DNA from: Margaritifera margaritifera
Taxonomy: Eukaryota > Mollusca > Bivalvia > Unionida > Margaritiferidae
DNA length: 64,000 nucleotides
Direction of reading: 5' to 3'
Assembly: GCA_029931535.1 (NCBI GenBank)
Contig: JAQPZY010001471.1
Location: 2,974,501 to 3,038,500, forward strand
The notes under the pieces were generated by a model, which was not told the origin of the DNA, did not search any database, and saw only the letters and a program-made list of their open reading frames with translations. Numbering within the stretch: the first letter of the stretch is position 1; every line of letters starts with the position of its first letter. A program made the translations under genes and the position numbers. This document shows, in pieces, positions 24,330 through 36,060 of the stretch.

Positions 24330-26035
24330 AAGAGTTCATACAAGAGGCCCAAGTGGACCTGATATCCCTCATCTGACTTAACAGTTGACCATTCACCAAG
24401 CATGCTTATGTAGTATTTCAAGAACACAACCTGTGTAAACTATCTCCCATACTTTATTACAGTCTGATAAAAAAAATCCAAAGATAAAGGCATAATTAAT
24501 ATACTCATTCCCTTGCTCAAAACCGAACTCATCCAAGATCTTGATGATATAAAGCAATTTACAATGTTTATATTGAAATTGGGTGAGAAATAAAATCTCT
24601 ACATCTAGAGAGGTAACAAGCTCAACCAATCAGATGCAAGATCATCCCATTAATATGCACATATTTCACTTATTATACAACCTAAGACAATGATGATTTA
24701 AGCTTATTTACCAAGTTGGAGACAATCTGATTGAAATTCAGTCTCCAAAATAGTGACAAGCTCAGCCAATCAGATATGAGATTTTCTCAAAAATATATGT
24801 AAATCTTAGCATGTCTAATCAATCTATCTATAATAGGAAATATATTTTGCCGGAGTGTTGACAAGCTAAGCCAATCAAACGCAAGATCATGTCTCTATAT
24901 ATGCATGGATCTCACTCAACAGAGATCCTGATGATAATTACCAAATTTGATCAAACTTCTAAAAAAAAATATAGTCTCTAGAGTGGTGAAAAACTAAACC
25001 AACCAGATGCAAGATCACCTCATAAATATACATAGGTCTCACTAATAATTTAACTCATCAGCATCTTGATAAGATTTGCCACTTTACCTTAATTTTCATT
25101 AATCATGTCAGAAACACTGTCTTCCAAGTGGCAGAAGGGCCTACCAATCAAATGCAAGATCACCTCATTTACTATGTGCACATCTTACCCATAATAAAAC
25201 TCACTGGATATATTGATGATAGAAGTGTATTTACCAAGTTTGATAAATATTTGATCAGAAATAGAGTGGCTAAAGTGTTGACAAGCTCAGCCAATCAGAT
25301 GCATGACCACCTCATTAATATGCATGGATCTCGCTCATAATTGTAACCATTTAAGATTTTGATGGTTTAGAAGGTTTACTCAGAACTGGATCAGCCAATC
25401 AAATGCAAGATCTAGCTCATTACTGAAATCCTCAGAGAACTTAACAATATATTAAGCCCACATTTCAAGCTTGAACAAAATCAGATCAGAAATATGGTCT
25501 CCAGGATGGAAAAAAACTCAGCAAATCCAATGCAAGATCGCCTCATTAATATGCATGGATCTCGCTCATTATTGAACTCATATGAGATCCTGATGATATA
25601 TACACCCATATTCCAAGTTTGAACAAAATTAGATCAGAAATATGGTCTCCAGAGTGGTAACAAACTCATCCAATCAGATGTAAGATCACCAAATTAATAT
25701 GCATCGATCACACTCATTATTGAACTCTTTTGAGATCATTATAATATAAGCCCATATTCCAAGTCTGATCAAAATCAGATCAGAAATATGATCTCCAGAG
25801 TGAAAAAAGCTCAGCAAATTAAATGCAAGATCACCTCATTTATATGCATGACTCACATATTATCAAACTTGTCTGAGATCTTGATGATACAAGTCCAAAT
25901 TCCAAGTTTTATCGAAATCAGATCAGAAATATGGTCTCCAAAGTAGAAAAAAGCAAACTGTTGATGGATGTACAATAGATGACAAACACAGGACCATATG
26001 GTAAGCTCACTTGGCCATATGGCCAGGTAAGCTAA
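24330..26035. mobile_element. tandem-core element, 'CCAATCAGATGCAAGATCAC' family
   Basis: Left end CAAGAGGCCCAAGTGGACCT; right end GCTCACTTGGCCATATGGCC then AGGTAAGCTAATTAAA. Between them lie about nine modules of 150-180 bp, each with CCAATCAGATGCAAGATCAC, CTCATTAATATGCATGGATC, TTACCAAGTTTGATCAAA and AGAAATATGGTCTCCAGAGT. The same ends and modules recur at 53.0-55.9 kb. The layout resembles the bivalve pearl/Helitron-like elements. Confidence 0.7.
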
Positions 26036-26596
26036 TTAAAAAAAAAAAACTACTTTAAATGTTTTCAATTTTTACAGGTTTTATGTTAGATACATAAATT
26101 GTAACATAATATATACAAAGTCAACAGGATGAAATTTCTCTAACTTTACTTTTTTTTTTTCAAAAGCTAATAATGTGTTCACAAAACATGGATGCCCCAC
26201 CACAGTGCATGAAAACTGACCTAAATGCAAAAATTAACCAAGGTGTCATGTACAGACAGCTGGCTGGATGGCTGGATGGATAAGGCTAACACTACATGCC
26301 CTACCATTTCATGGTGGGGTATACCTACCATTTCATGGTGGGGTATACCAAGTATTTGGACCATAGCACTAAGAACAATGATTGCTATTTTCTTCTATTT
26401 ATATCAACTCATAGTGACACAAAGGCATGCATTTTTTAAAATTCATCTACTAGAATACATTCCAATAACCTTGGGCAATTTTTAAAAATATGCAAAAACT
26501 TGAAGTGTGGTGTGACCCATGCTGTCTTTGGAATGTCAGATAAAACATTTAATCAACAAATGAAATCAATGATTTTTTAAAACCTTCCATATCTAC

Positions 26597-26676
26597 CTTT
26601 CAATCTGATTTCGGCTCTGTGGTCTTGACCTTTGACCAGCATATTCTCCCGAGTATATTGCACTTTGCCCAGACCT
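26597..26676 (-). CDS. PARD3: Par-3 exon, short Arg/Ser/Gln-rich segment
   Basis: An 80-nt exon bounded by the acceptor CATGTACATTTACAG and the donor AAAG|GTAGAT. It enters in phase 0 and leaves in phase 2, matching both neighbours. It encodes RSGQSAIYSGEYAGQRSRPQ then SRNQIE. It lies between the helical exon and the terminal tail exon and is too short for a domain. The Ser/Arg-rich, Tyr-containing composition fits the disordered Par-3 C-terminal region. Recognition rests on splice sites and phase continuity, not on a conserved motif. Confidence 0.75.
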
Positions 26677-26749
26677 CTGTAAATGTACATGAATACATTT
26701 TATGAAAGGCTCAAAACAAACTTATAATTATTTATTTCTATTGTAATTT

Positions 26750-27985
26750 AAAATAACAAGAGTCCCTTGAAGGATCTAATGCTCTACTGGCCAAAAAGAA
26801 TTTCCAGGAAATCAAAGATAAGTCTGTTTCTAATATTAACTGCTTAGTGTTGAGGCCATCTCTGATATTCTTGAGCAATAAAAGGACTATCAAGATGGAA
26901 GCTGTGGCAGCCATATTGGATGTAAGATCGGCACCATTTTCATTTAGGACCAACCAGACATTATAAGAAGTCTTCTGGTGAAAACCTTATGTCAGTATGA
27001 CCATCCATTCAAGAAGAGTAGCTATAACAAGATTTTCAAGATGGTCATTAAATTGTGACCATGTTGTATGTAATGCCAGCAACATTTTCATTTAGGATCA
27101 ACTAGATATCACAAGAAATCTTTTGGTGAAAATCCCATGCTGATATGACCATCCATTCAAGAGGAGGATCAGTTACAAGATTTTCAAGATGGCTGCCATG
27201 GTGGCCCTACTGGATGTCAGATTGACATCATTTTCATTTAAGACCAACTAGACACCATAAGAAGTCTTCTAGTGAAAGCCACATGTCAATATGACTTTCT
27301 GTTTAGGAGAAGTAGCAATAACAAGATTTTCAAGATGGCCACCAATATGGCCATATTGGATGTTAGCTCATCACTATTTTCATTTAAAACCAACTAGACA
27401 TCATAAGAAGTCATTTGGTGAAAACCCCATGTTGATTTGATCATTCATCCAGAAGGACTAGCGATAACAAGATTTTCAAGATGGCCACCATGGTGGTCAG
27501 ATTAGCACCATTTTAATTTAGGACCAACTAGACATTATAAGAAGTCTCCTGGTGAAGACTCAATGTTGATATGACTTGCTGTTCAGGTAAAGTAGCATCA
27601 AGGAGATTTTCAAGATGGATGCCACAGTGGCCATATTGAATGTCAGGTTGCCAATATTTTAATTTAGAACCAACAAGACATCATAAGAAGTCTTTTAGTG
27701 AAAACCCAATATTGAGAAGACCATCTGTTCAGGAGAAGCGATAAGATTTTCAAAATGGCCACTGTGGCAGCCATACTGGATGTCCATGTGGCACCATTTT
27801 CATTTAGGACCAACTAGACCTTGGGATGAATGTGTGTAAAGTTTCATGGCAATCCTCTTAACAGTTTGATGGAGTAGCAATAGAAAATTTGTGCTAACCG
27901 ATAGAGAGATGATGGATGACAGAAAATAGGCCATCCCATAATCTCTTCTAGTCTATAACCACCAGTACAGCTAAAATTTGAAATA
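26750..27985 (-). mobile_element. tandem-core element, 'ACTAGACATCATAAGAAG' family
   Basis: Left end AACAAGAGTCCCTTGAAGGA through TTTCCAGGAAATCAAAGATA. About seven ~145-bp modules follow (AACAAGATTTTCAAGATGGC, CACCATTTTCATTTAGGACC, AACTAGACATCATAAGAAG). The right end is TTGGGATGAATGTGTGTAAA through GGCCATCCCATAATCTCTTC. It is the longest copy of the family after that at 49.5 kb. Confidence 0.7.
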
Positions 27986-28132
27986 CTATTAATTATAATT
28001 CATGGGATACCAACTTTGGTGGATTTTTGCTGGAAACTAAATAATGCTGCATTTATAAAAAATTTTGGATCATCCCATCTATTGGTATATCTTCAAAAGT
28101 ATGAAATGTGAGTGATATAGAGAAATGTTGGG

Positions 28133-28392
28133 CATGGGTTGTCAACTGAGATTAAGATTTTGAGACCGAGTTAAGGCAAGGGTTGTCAAACTGAGATTCT
28201 GAGGAGTTAAGGCATGGGTTGTCAAACAAAGATTTTGAGAATGAGTTAAGGCATGAGTTGTCAAACTGAGATTTTTATGATGAGTTATGGCATGGGTTGT
28301 TAAACTGAGAAACGGAGATTTTGAGAATAAGTTAAGACATGGGTTGTTAAACAATCTGAAATTAAGATTTTGAGAATGAGTTCAATATTTTG
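28133..28392. repeat. ~45-bp minisatellite, about 5 copies
   Basis: The unit includes GAGATTTTGAGAATGAGTTA and AGGCATGGGTTGTCAAACT, with length variation of 40-57 bp. Confidence 0.8.
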
Positions 28393-28677
28393 GCTCATCT
28401 TCATAACTACAGGACTGAATGCCCATTATGACCAGCAATTCCATGGTGAAAGCAGTATAATGATAATTAGTTTACTTAACAGTGTCAAACTGTAAAAAAA
28501 GAGTTACATGATATATGTTTTCTAATTAGCACATTAAATATTCTTAAATAATTTGAAAATCCACACACAATCATCTTGATTGATTCCTTTGACTTGTGTC
28601 TTAAAATAAGGTACATAGGAAATTATGTGCATTCAAACAAAACCAAGAGTTACACAACCTCTAAAAAGTTTTTTCAC

Positions 28678-28990
28678 CTGTGTTATTTCCTGATCCTGTA
28701 ACAACCTCTCATAAAACTCCTCTTTGTCCTCATTTGGGTAAACCCCTTGTCTTTCCTGGTGTTTCCGCTGATGTTCTGTCCGCAACTGCTGGATCTTATC
28801 GGCCCGAAAAGTCACAGGTCGTTCTGCTGGAGGTACCACTTGTCGGTCCTGGGGATAGCTGCTGTGTGAATCATAGCCAAGGTGAGTTGATGATGCTGGG
28901 AGTGGCACCGAGTGCTGCTGATACAGCTGTCTTTGATTTGGATATGGTGGTTGATCAAAAGACCCTTTGTATGGGTCTAATCTATTCATT
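28678..28990 (-). CDS. PARD3: Par-3 exon with the basic helical motif
   Basis: A 313-nt exon; acceptor TATTCATAAACAG, donor ACACAG|GTGAAA; enters in phase 2 and leaves in phase 0, as its neighbours require. The 104 residues begin MNRLDPYKGSFDQPPYPNQ (the Met is internal), pass through a Gln/Pro/Ser-rich linker, and contain RADKIQQLRTEHQRKHQERQ followed by the acidic EDKEEFYERLLQDQEITQ. The first of these corresponds to the HDRIQRLRQEFQQAKQ helix of vertebrate PARD3, in the same order relative to the RGRGCNESF motif. In vertebrates this lies in the C-terminal region used for partner and membrane contacts. The motif match plus exact phase agreement makes this assignment strong. Confidence 0.92.
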
Positions 28991-30198
28991 CTGTTTATGA
29001 ATAAATATACGACAAGATAAATTAATAACTCAATTTTCTGGATTCATTTTGATGACAAGAATTTAATTTAGATACCAGACTGTGTAGTAAAATGATAATT
29101 ACTTCAAGAAGAAATATACTCAATAAGTAAAACTGAATTACAAAATAGTCATACTAGTTATCCTCTGGAAAATGAAGGATTATTTCAGTAGCACAGCAGT
29201 AAAGTGCTTATTTGGTACATCCAAGGGTTATTATGCCACCATCCAATGTCAGTGGTATCCCTGAATAATCTCTGGTTTCCTCTGGTCTCTTCAACAACAA
29301 AGACAACTCTATGCCAAAATTGGAGCTGTTGAAAGTATACTTTAACAAAATTTTAGAACTTCTGTACAATCAAATTAAAATAAAGGAAGTTTAAATTTAT
29401 TATATTGTGCTACTTACTAGGAAAAGTAATTTGCCATTTCAGTTTCAGCCATATGGAGCATAAAGTTATAAAAGATGACAGAAGACCTGGTGACATATTC
29501 TCAAAACGTTATGCGCAAGAAGCTCAATCTCAAACTTCAAAAACTTTGACAGTCGATAACTTTAATTAGAATAAAGTTAATATCACAGAATTTCCTCTGC
29601 TACACACTCAAATTCTGATGACATAGGTGCACCCTAAGCATCATATCTGACCTTGGGATCATGAGCTTCTTGTTCAAAGGTTTTGAGAATATGGGGCCCA
29701 GTCAAGCAAGTCTGCCATACTGTACATCAGGCACTCAGATGACACTTGTGCAAAACAGAACAAGTAGATCATTCTCAAGTGCTCTCAAGTAAGGATTATA
29801 CAACAGGATTAGAAATATTCCTTTCAATACCACTTAACATTCATCTATTGAAGACAGGGTTTTTAGTAAAATGATTCACGATGTTGTTTGGAGCACTCAC
29901 TCCTGCAGCAATAACTATAAAACTCTCCAAGAGGTCAGCCACACTGTATTCCTTGTCTTTACATTCAAAGATAATATCCGAGTACTTTCCCTTGTTACTA
30001 CATTTAATATGAAGAAATGTCAAGGACACATATTTTACTTCAGCACCATTTCTCTGTGGATAACAGTGAACAATAATAAAGCAAACCAAGGTATTTCTCT
30101 TTGAAGATGACCAAAAGTCATTAGAAGAGTGATACAAAATTATGCAAGATCACCAAACAATAGCAGAAATGAATCTATAGTGGACTTCCGTTTCCAAC
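28991..30198 (-). other. PARD3: Par-3 intron without recognised repeats
   Basis: Donor AAAG|GTTGGA and acceptor AAACAG. No satellite, SINE or additional exon was recognised. Confidence 0.6.
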
Positions 30199-30342
30199 CT
30201 TTGATCCTCAGCAGACTGTGCTCTGATTTCCTCCTCCCGGTGCTGCTGCTCAAGTTCTCTTCGCCGAGTTTCATCTTCCTCCACTTTGGTTGTCTCTCCT
30301 TTTGTCAAATGTTCATCTGGTGTCTTTCTACCCTTACCAAAC
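30199..30342 (-). CDS. PARD3: Par-3 exon, FGKGRK basic motif and charged helix
   Basis: A 144-nt exon; acceptor TTTGTTTACAAATTAG, donor CAAAG|GTTGGA; enters and leaves in phase 2. The codon split across the upstream junction restores Arg, giving KGI-F-R-FGKGRK, the counterpart of the MFRFGKHRK segment of vertebrate PARD3. Downstream, TKVEEDETRRRELEQQHREE and EIRAQSAEDQ form a highly charged stretch that should be helical or coiled coil, like the EEERIRMKQEQERIQ segment of vertebrate Par-3. The basic cluster next to the acidic/basic helix is where a membrane or microtubule contact could sit; that is inference. The donor lacks A at +3, the weakest splice site of the set. Confidence 0.9.
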
Positions 30343-30440
30343 CTAATTTGTAAACAAAAAAAGTATTGTGTAGGATTATTTCATAGATGGCACTTAAAGA
30401 ATCTCCTATAATTGCACAGAGTATCTGCCTGTGATTTAAG

Positions 30441-30712
30441 ATAGCAACAGTGGCTCAGTGGCTCTGTGCCAGACTTGTAACCAAAAGAGTGCAGGTTCAA
30501 ATCCTACCATTGGATCAGTCCACAATGGCTACTGTGGTGTGTCCCTGGGTAAGGCACTTTATTTCAACTGCCTTAGTACTAAATAACCCTTATGTGTCGG
30601 TGCATCATCAGAAGCCCACGTGTGATGGAGTGGTAATGGAATCGATCACACATGGATTTCCGACAATGGTATTGCTGTGATGTAAAACAACAAAACCAAA
30701 CCAAACCCAAAC
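30441..30712 (+). mobile_element. tRNA-derived SINE, + strand
   Basis: The head has an A box-like GTGGCTCAGTGGC and a B box GGTTCAAATCC (30494-30504), spaced as in a tRNA. The body contains GTGTCCCTGGGTAAGGCACTTTA, the conserved CTTGGGCAAGGCACTTTA-type core of many invertebrate SINEs. The 3' tail is an A/C-rich AAAACCAAACCAAACCC repeat. It is transcribed antisense relative to Par-3. A second copy is at 58827-59003. Confidence 0.85.
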
Positions 30713-30918
30713 ATCTCCTGAGATCCAGATATTCTTTACCACAAGACATGGGACTTGGATTATACAGTGCTTAAAAGACTTACTCTGCACCTTTGAATAC
30801 AAGGGCTTGATCTGTTGTGCTGTTCACTGCATATGGTCCAACTTTTGTTGATTACCATCAAGAAGTCAGGCGATAAATTCAACAGCATTTGGTTAACTTT
30901 AGGTTGTCAGTGCTCCAA

Positions 30919-31713
30919 TTGTATCAAATCATCTTGCTTCATCAAAGCTCTCATCTCCAGTTGTATCAAATCATCTTGCTTCATCAAAGCTCTCATCTCC
31001 AGTTGTATCAAATCCTCTTGCTTCATCAAAGCTCTCATCACCAATTGTATCAAATCCTCTTGCTTCATCAAAGCTCTCATCTCCAGTTGTATCAAATCAT
31101 CTTGCTTCATCAAAGCTCTCATCTCCAGTTGTATCAAATCATCTTGCTTCATCAAAGCTCTCATCACCAGTTGTATCAAATCATCTTGCTTCATCAAAGC
31201 TCTCATCTCCAGTTGTATCAAATCATCTTGCTTCATCAAAGCTCTCATCTCCAGTTGTATCAAATCCTCTTGCTTCATCAAAGCTCTCATCTCCAGTTGT
31301 ATCAAATCCTCTTGCTTCATCAAAGCTCTCATCTCCAGTTGTATCAAATCATCTTGCTTCATCAAAGCTCTCATCTCCAGTTGTATCAAATCCTCTTGCT
31401 TCATCAAAGCTCTCATCTCCAGTTGTATCAAATTCTCTTGCTTCATCAAAGCTCTCATCTCCAATTGTATCAAATCATCTTGCTTCATCAAAGCTCTCAT
31501 CTCCTGTTGTATCAAATCATCTTGCTTCATCAAAGCTCTCATCTCCAGTTGTATCAAATCATCTTGCTTCATCAAAGCTCTCATCTCCAATTGTATTAAA
31601 TCATCTTGCTTCATCAAAGCTCTCATCTCCAGTTGTATCAAATCATCTTGCTTCATCAAAGCTCTCATCTCCAGTTGTATCAAATCATCTTGCTTCATCA
31701 AAGCTCTCATCTC
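30919..31713. repeat. 42-bp minisatellite, about 19 copies
   Basis: The unit begins TTGTATCAAATCATCTTGCT and ends ATCAAAGCTCTCATCTCCAG. Copies differ mainly at a few sites (CATCTTG/CCTCTTG, ATCTCC/ATCACC). Because 42 is a multiple of three and the unit has no stop in several frames, long open frames run on both strands. The - strand frame repeats MRALMKQDDLIQLE (14 residues, two heptads). No splice signals or start context support expression; I treat it as satellite DNA. Confidence 0.95.
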
Positions 31714-32289
31714 CGTATGGACCAAAGTCTCTTATGTAAATCTACTCTTGTCTAATTGCTTGTCTAATTGCTTGCCATTTCATTATAAGTACCACTTGAT
31801 GCTACCACTTTTTGGAAAGCACTCTAAAGGGACATGGCCCTCTGAAGAGGACCTATACACATTCTGAGTTGAAAAACACTGGCAAGAACTATTCACTACT
31901 GAATACATGCAAGGTACAAATCTAGTACTGTTTCTAAATAATCCAGATGCAAAAGCTACAATCATCCAAGTGTCTGAACTACAGAATGCTTTAACAGCTT
32001 AACATCTGATGCTTGTGCTCTGATAAATCTATCATCTGCACCTTTGTAAAACACCAATTTATTTCAAAAGTTTCCTCCCCTTAGGAAGTATTCCACAATG
32101 ACTGATACTGGAATAAAGAGGAAAAGGAAATCAGTTATTATTTATTCCTAACAGAATGAAAATATGAATTTTCACCCTTTCAAGTACTTGTGCATGCTGT
32201 ATGGGATATGCATAATCACATCCCACCATTACATTTTCTTTTAATTTGTTGACTACAAACTTAAGTACATGAGGAAATGCAAGTTTAAA

Positions 32290-33440
32290 CAGAGCAGCAG
32301 ATGATTATGACATTGATGCCACTGATGTGGAAACAGAGTAATTACAACAATAATGCACTTAATGTGGACACAGAATACTTACAACGCTGATACCCTTGAT
32401 GTGGAAATGGACATTGACACTGATATCATTCTGGTGGAAATGGACATTGACACTGATACCCTTCTGGTGGAAATGGAGTACATTGACACTGATACCCTTC
32501 TGGTGGAAATGGACATTGACACTGATACCCTTGTGGTGGAAATGGAGATCACTGACACTGATACCCTTCTGGTGGAAATGGACATTGACACAGATACCCT
32601 TCTGGTGGAAATGGAGTACATTGACACTGATACCCTTGTGGTGGAAATGGAGTACATTAACACTGATACCCTTGTGGTGGAAATGGAGTACATTGACACT
32701 GATACCCTTGTGGTGGAAATGGACATTGACACTGATACCCTTGTGGTGGAAATGGAGTATATTGACACTGATACCCTTGTGGTGGAAATGGAGTACATTG
32801 ACACTGATACCCTTGTGGTGGAAATGGAGTACATTGACACTGATGCACTTGATGTGGAAACAGAGTACTTACAACACTGATGCCCTTGATGTGGAAATGG
32901 AGTACACTGACACTGATACCCTTGTGGTGGAAATGGAGCACATTGACACTGATGCCTTTGATGTGGAAACAGAGTACTTACAACACTGATACCCTTGATG
33001 TGGAAATGGAGTACATTGACACTGATGCCCTTGATGTGTAAACAGAGTACTTACAACACTGATACCCTTGATGTGGAAATGGGGTACTTACAACACTGAT
33101 ACCCTTGATGTGGAAATGGAGTACACTGACACTGATGCCCTTGATGTGTAAACAGAGTACTTACAACACTGATGCCCTTGATGTGTAAACATAGTACTTA
33201 CAACACTGATGCCCTTGATGTGTAAACAGAGTACTTACAACACTGATGCCCTTGATGCATAAACAGAGTACTTATGACACTGATGCCCTATATGTGTAAA
33301 CAGAATACTTATGACACTGATGCCCTTAATGTGGAAAGTTACTTACAACACTGATGCCCTTGATGCCGAAACTGAGTACTTATGACACTGATGCCCTTGG
33401 ATAGTTACTTACGACACTGATGTCCTTGATGCGGAAACGG
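32290..33440. repeat. compound 33/36/39-bp minisatellite
   Basis: The proximal block has units GAAATGGACATTGACACTGA (33 bp) and GAAATGGAGTACATTGACAC (36 bp) ending TACCCTTGTGGTG. The distal block (from about 32850) switches to GTAAACAGAGTACTTACAAC with CACTGATGCCCTTGATGT. Interleaving of the two unit types between 32850 and 33130 marks the transition. Open frames on both strands follow from periods divisible by three. Confidence 0.92.
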
Positions 33441-33784
33441 TTTCACTTCATGTGAACATAGTAGATGATACAGCCATATATTTTGATTAAAGGTGTAAAT
33501 TTGGTATATATCCTTTTCTCTGATGTCTATGTACAGATTTAGGCACTACAATAACTTATTTATATTTACACTGTGAGAGGCATAATGGACAAAGCCAAGT
33601 CTTTCTCTTCATCAAATGTTCAGTCATTCACAGTTGCACATTACATCGGACCTATGGAGCCAAAATTGTGTATGTAATAAACTGACTTGTCTTCTTATGG
33701 TCTTAGCAAGTAACATTAAGATTTACATGCATATACAAATACTGCAGAATCAGAAATATCTGTGGAGAATTTAATTTCATTTTT

Positions 33785-34215
33785 GCACATACCTAAATAT
33801 TCACAGTATATTTACAGGATCCCTTGCCAAAATAGTTAGTTTTCCATACTGAAATATTTAGTATTCCACACCTAAATATTCACAGTATCTGATAACTAAA
33901 TATTCACAGTATCCCATACCTAAATATTTAGTCTCCCATACCTAAATATTCACATAATACCTAAATATTCACAGTATCCCATACCTAAATATTCAGTATC
34001 CCATACCTAAATATTTAGTTTCCCATATCTAATATTCAGTCTCCCATACCTAAATATTCACTTTATCTCATATCTAAATATTCTCAGAATCTAATACCTA
34101 ATATTAACAGCATCCCATACCTAAATATACCCTACTGAGATATTTACAGAATCTACCACCTAAATTATTCAGTATCCCATACCTCTATACTTACAGTATC
34201 CCATATAAGGCTGCA
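33785..34215. repeat. ~24-bp splice-junction-like minisatellite, block 1
   Basis: The unit CCCATACCTAAATATTCACAG is repeated with many small variants (some lose CACAG, some have TTTAGT). Read on the - strand the unit is GAATATTTAGGTATGGGATA, the same sequence as the donor junction of the Par-3 exon at 36060. Block 1 is separated from block 2 by about 1.4 kb of unrelated DNA. Confidence 0.9.
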
Positions 34216-35600
34216 GTGTTTAGATGTGTAAATGAACATGCTTGTGACTGTCAGTGACACAGGAACTACCCATTCCAAATGAATTATATACATGCACAAC
34301 TCTGCTTAAGAGGACTGTTCAGTAGGATTTTTCTGTTAATTCTTTTCTTAAAGTATGTATGATTTTCACATTGAATACGGCTTCACTTTGAAAAAGTAAA
34401 AGTTGAAAATAATGGTTGTAGCGCACATTGCACAACATTACACACAAGGCTGATTTACTGATAATGCTGATAAAAAAAAATCTTGAACTCATTAACCCTG
34501 CATGCCATGTTTATGCGTCATGAAGCAGTACCCTCCTTCTCAGTTCTGTAACATCAACATCACTTACGATACACCAATGCAGGTGGTATTACCAAAAAGG
34601 GGAAAGATCTAGTTGTATAATTATATCAAATAATGTAGACTTTCTACTTGTGTGAAAAAATACAGTGACAAAAAATAATTTTTGAGACCCGATTTTTTTG
34701 TAGGCTTAAAATTACTTGTTTTGGACCTGGAGTTTTTGTCTGATTTTAGAATTTTTGGCTTAGATCTAAATCAGACCAGTCTGAATTGCACACTGACAGA
34801 TGAACCTCTGCAAAAAGTAGGATAGGTTTCAGATTTGGAGTTACATGGGGCCAGGACCCAAAAATCGTAGGTCCAATATGGATTATAAAAAAAAAATAAC
34901 AAAATAACAAAATTCACCATTCTGCACATGCACAGCCGAAATAGCCAATCAAAAATAATGTCTTTGATACACCTAAGCATCCAGTTACATGAAAATCTAT
35001 TGGAAACAGATGTGTTTCGATCCATTCAGAAGTAACCCCCAAAATGCATTTCCTACTCCCAATTCAGGCAAAAATGACAAGAATTTCCAGGGGGCAACGA
35101 GTTAAACTGCATTTTTTACCTTTGAAACACATGTTTATTAACAGAACCTTTGATTAGTAACATTGTAATTTTTAAAGAAACACTGTTTCAAGTTTATAAG
35201 CCACTGCATAGTTTCTTAGTCATTGTTGATCTGACAAAAGCATCCTATGCACATGTCCAGGCAGTACATAGACAAATTTTATTTAGAGTCGGCTGCCATT
35301 TGCATAATATGAAACAAAAGCCCAGTTGCATTATCAATTTTGTTATCATGTACATATAAGTAGCATCTGGAAACAATATCAGGTCAATTCTAGGGATGTT
35401 TTACTGAAAATGTCAATGCAATCGCACATTGAACAAGGTACAGCATGCACATTATAATAACTGTCAGCTGTTCAATAAACCTACAGTGTAGACAGAGGGA
35501 AAGGTTGAGTTTCTAATCATTTTGATTAAACAACATTGTTTCATTTGTTGTAAACAATGTATATGTTTAAAAATGTTGGTAAATGCTGCTGCTTTAATCC
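34216..35600. other. intron spacer between the two 24-bp blocks
   Basis: AT-rich intron sequence; no exon, SINE or TIR element recognised. Confidence 0.5.
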
Positions 35601-36060
35601 CCTACCTAAATATTTTAAGAATCTAACATCTAAATATTTACAATATCCGATACCTTAATATTCACAGTATCCCATACCTAAATATTCACAGAATCTAATA
35701 CCTAGAAATTAACAGTATCCAATACCTAAATATATACAGTATGCCTTAGCTATTTACAAACTGTTACACCTAAATTATTCAGTATCCCATACCTAAATAT
35801 ATACAGTATGCCTTACCTAGATATTTACAGAATCTAACACCTAAATTATTCATAGTATCCCATACCTATATCTTACAGTATTCGATACTTAAATATTCAG
35901 TATCCCATACTTAATACTAAAGTATTTAGTTTCCCCATACGTAAATATTAACAGTATTTCAGACCTAAATATTCACAATATTTCATACTCTTATATTTAG
36001 AGAATCTAACACCTAAATATTTACAGTACCTCATACCTAATATTTATAGTATCCCATACC
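35601..36060. repeat. ~24-bp splice-junction-like minisatellite, block 2
   Basis: Same unit as block 1, about 18 copies, running up to the Par-3 exon. The last unit overlaps the exon's 3' end: exon bases AATATTTAG followed by intron GTATGGGATACT. Several units preserve TTTAG|GTATGG exactly and are therefore potential 5' splice sites. Confidence 0.92.

Larger units (their letters stand above)
22139..26596 (-). other. PARD3: Par-3 intron (most 3')
   Basis: Flanked by GTAGAT (donor side, 26596) and TTTTTCAG (acceptor side). It is filled by a 34-bp duplication, a tandem-core element around copy H of the double-hairpin family, and the 24.3-26.0-kb module array. Confidence 0.8.
26677..28677 (-). 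other. PARD3: Par-3 intron
   Basis: Donor CAG|GTGAAA at 28677; acceptor TTTACAG. It is largely occupied by a tandem-core element and a ~45-bp minisatellite. Confidence 0.8.
30343..36059 (-). other. PARD3: Par-3 intron rich in satellites
   Basis: A 5.7-kb intron (donor TTTAG|GTATGG at 36059). It contains a SINE, a 42-bp and a 33-39-bp minisatellite, and two arrays of the splice-junction-like 24-bp repeat, listed separately. The stretch at 34220-35590 holds nothing I recognise. Confidence 0.85.

Noticed and set aside
30448..30510. Possible tRNA gene
   Set aside because: A and B boxes are present but no full cloverleaf, and a SINE core and tail follow directly.
30815..31867. 350-residue + strand frame and overlapping long frames on both strands
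   Set aside because: They follow from a 42-bp satellite without stops; no start context, splice sites or recognisable domain.
32353..32989. 175- and 197-residue repeat proteins
   Set aside because: 33/36-bp satellite; frame is lost at unit-length changes and no gene signals are present.
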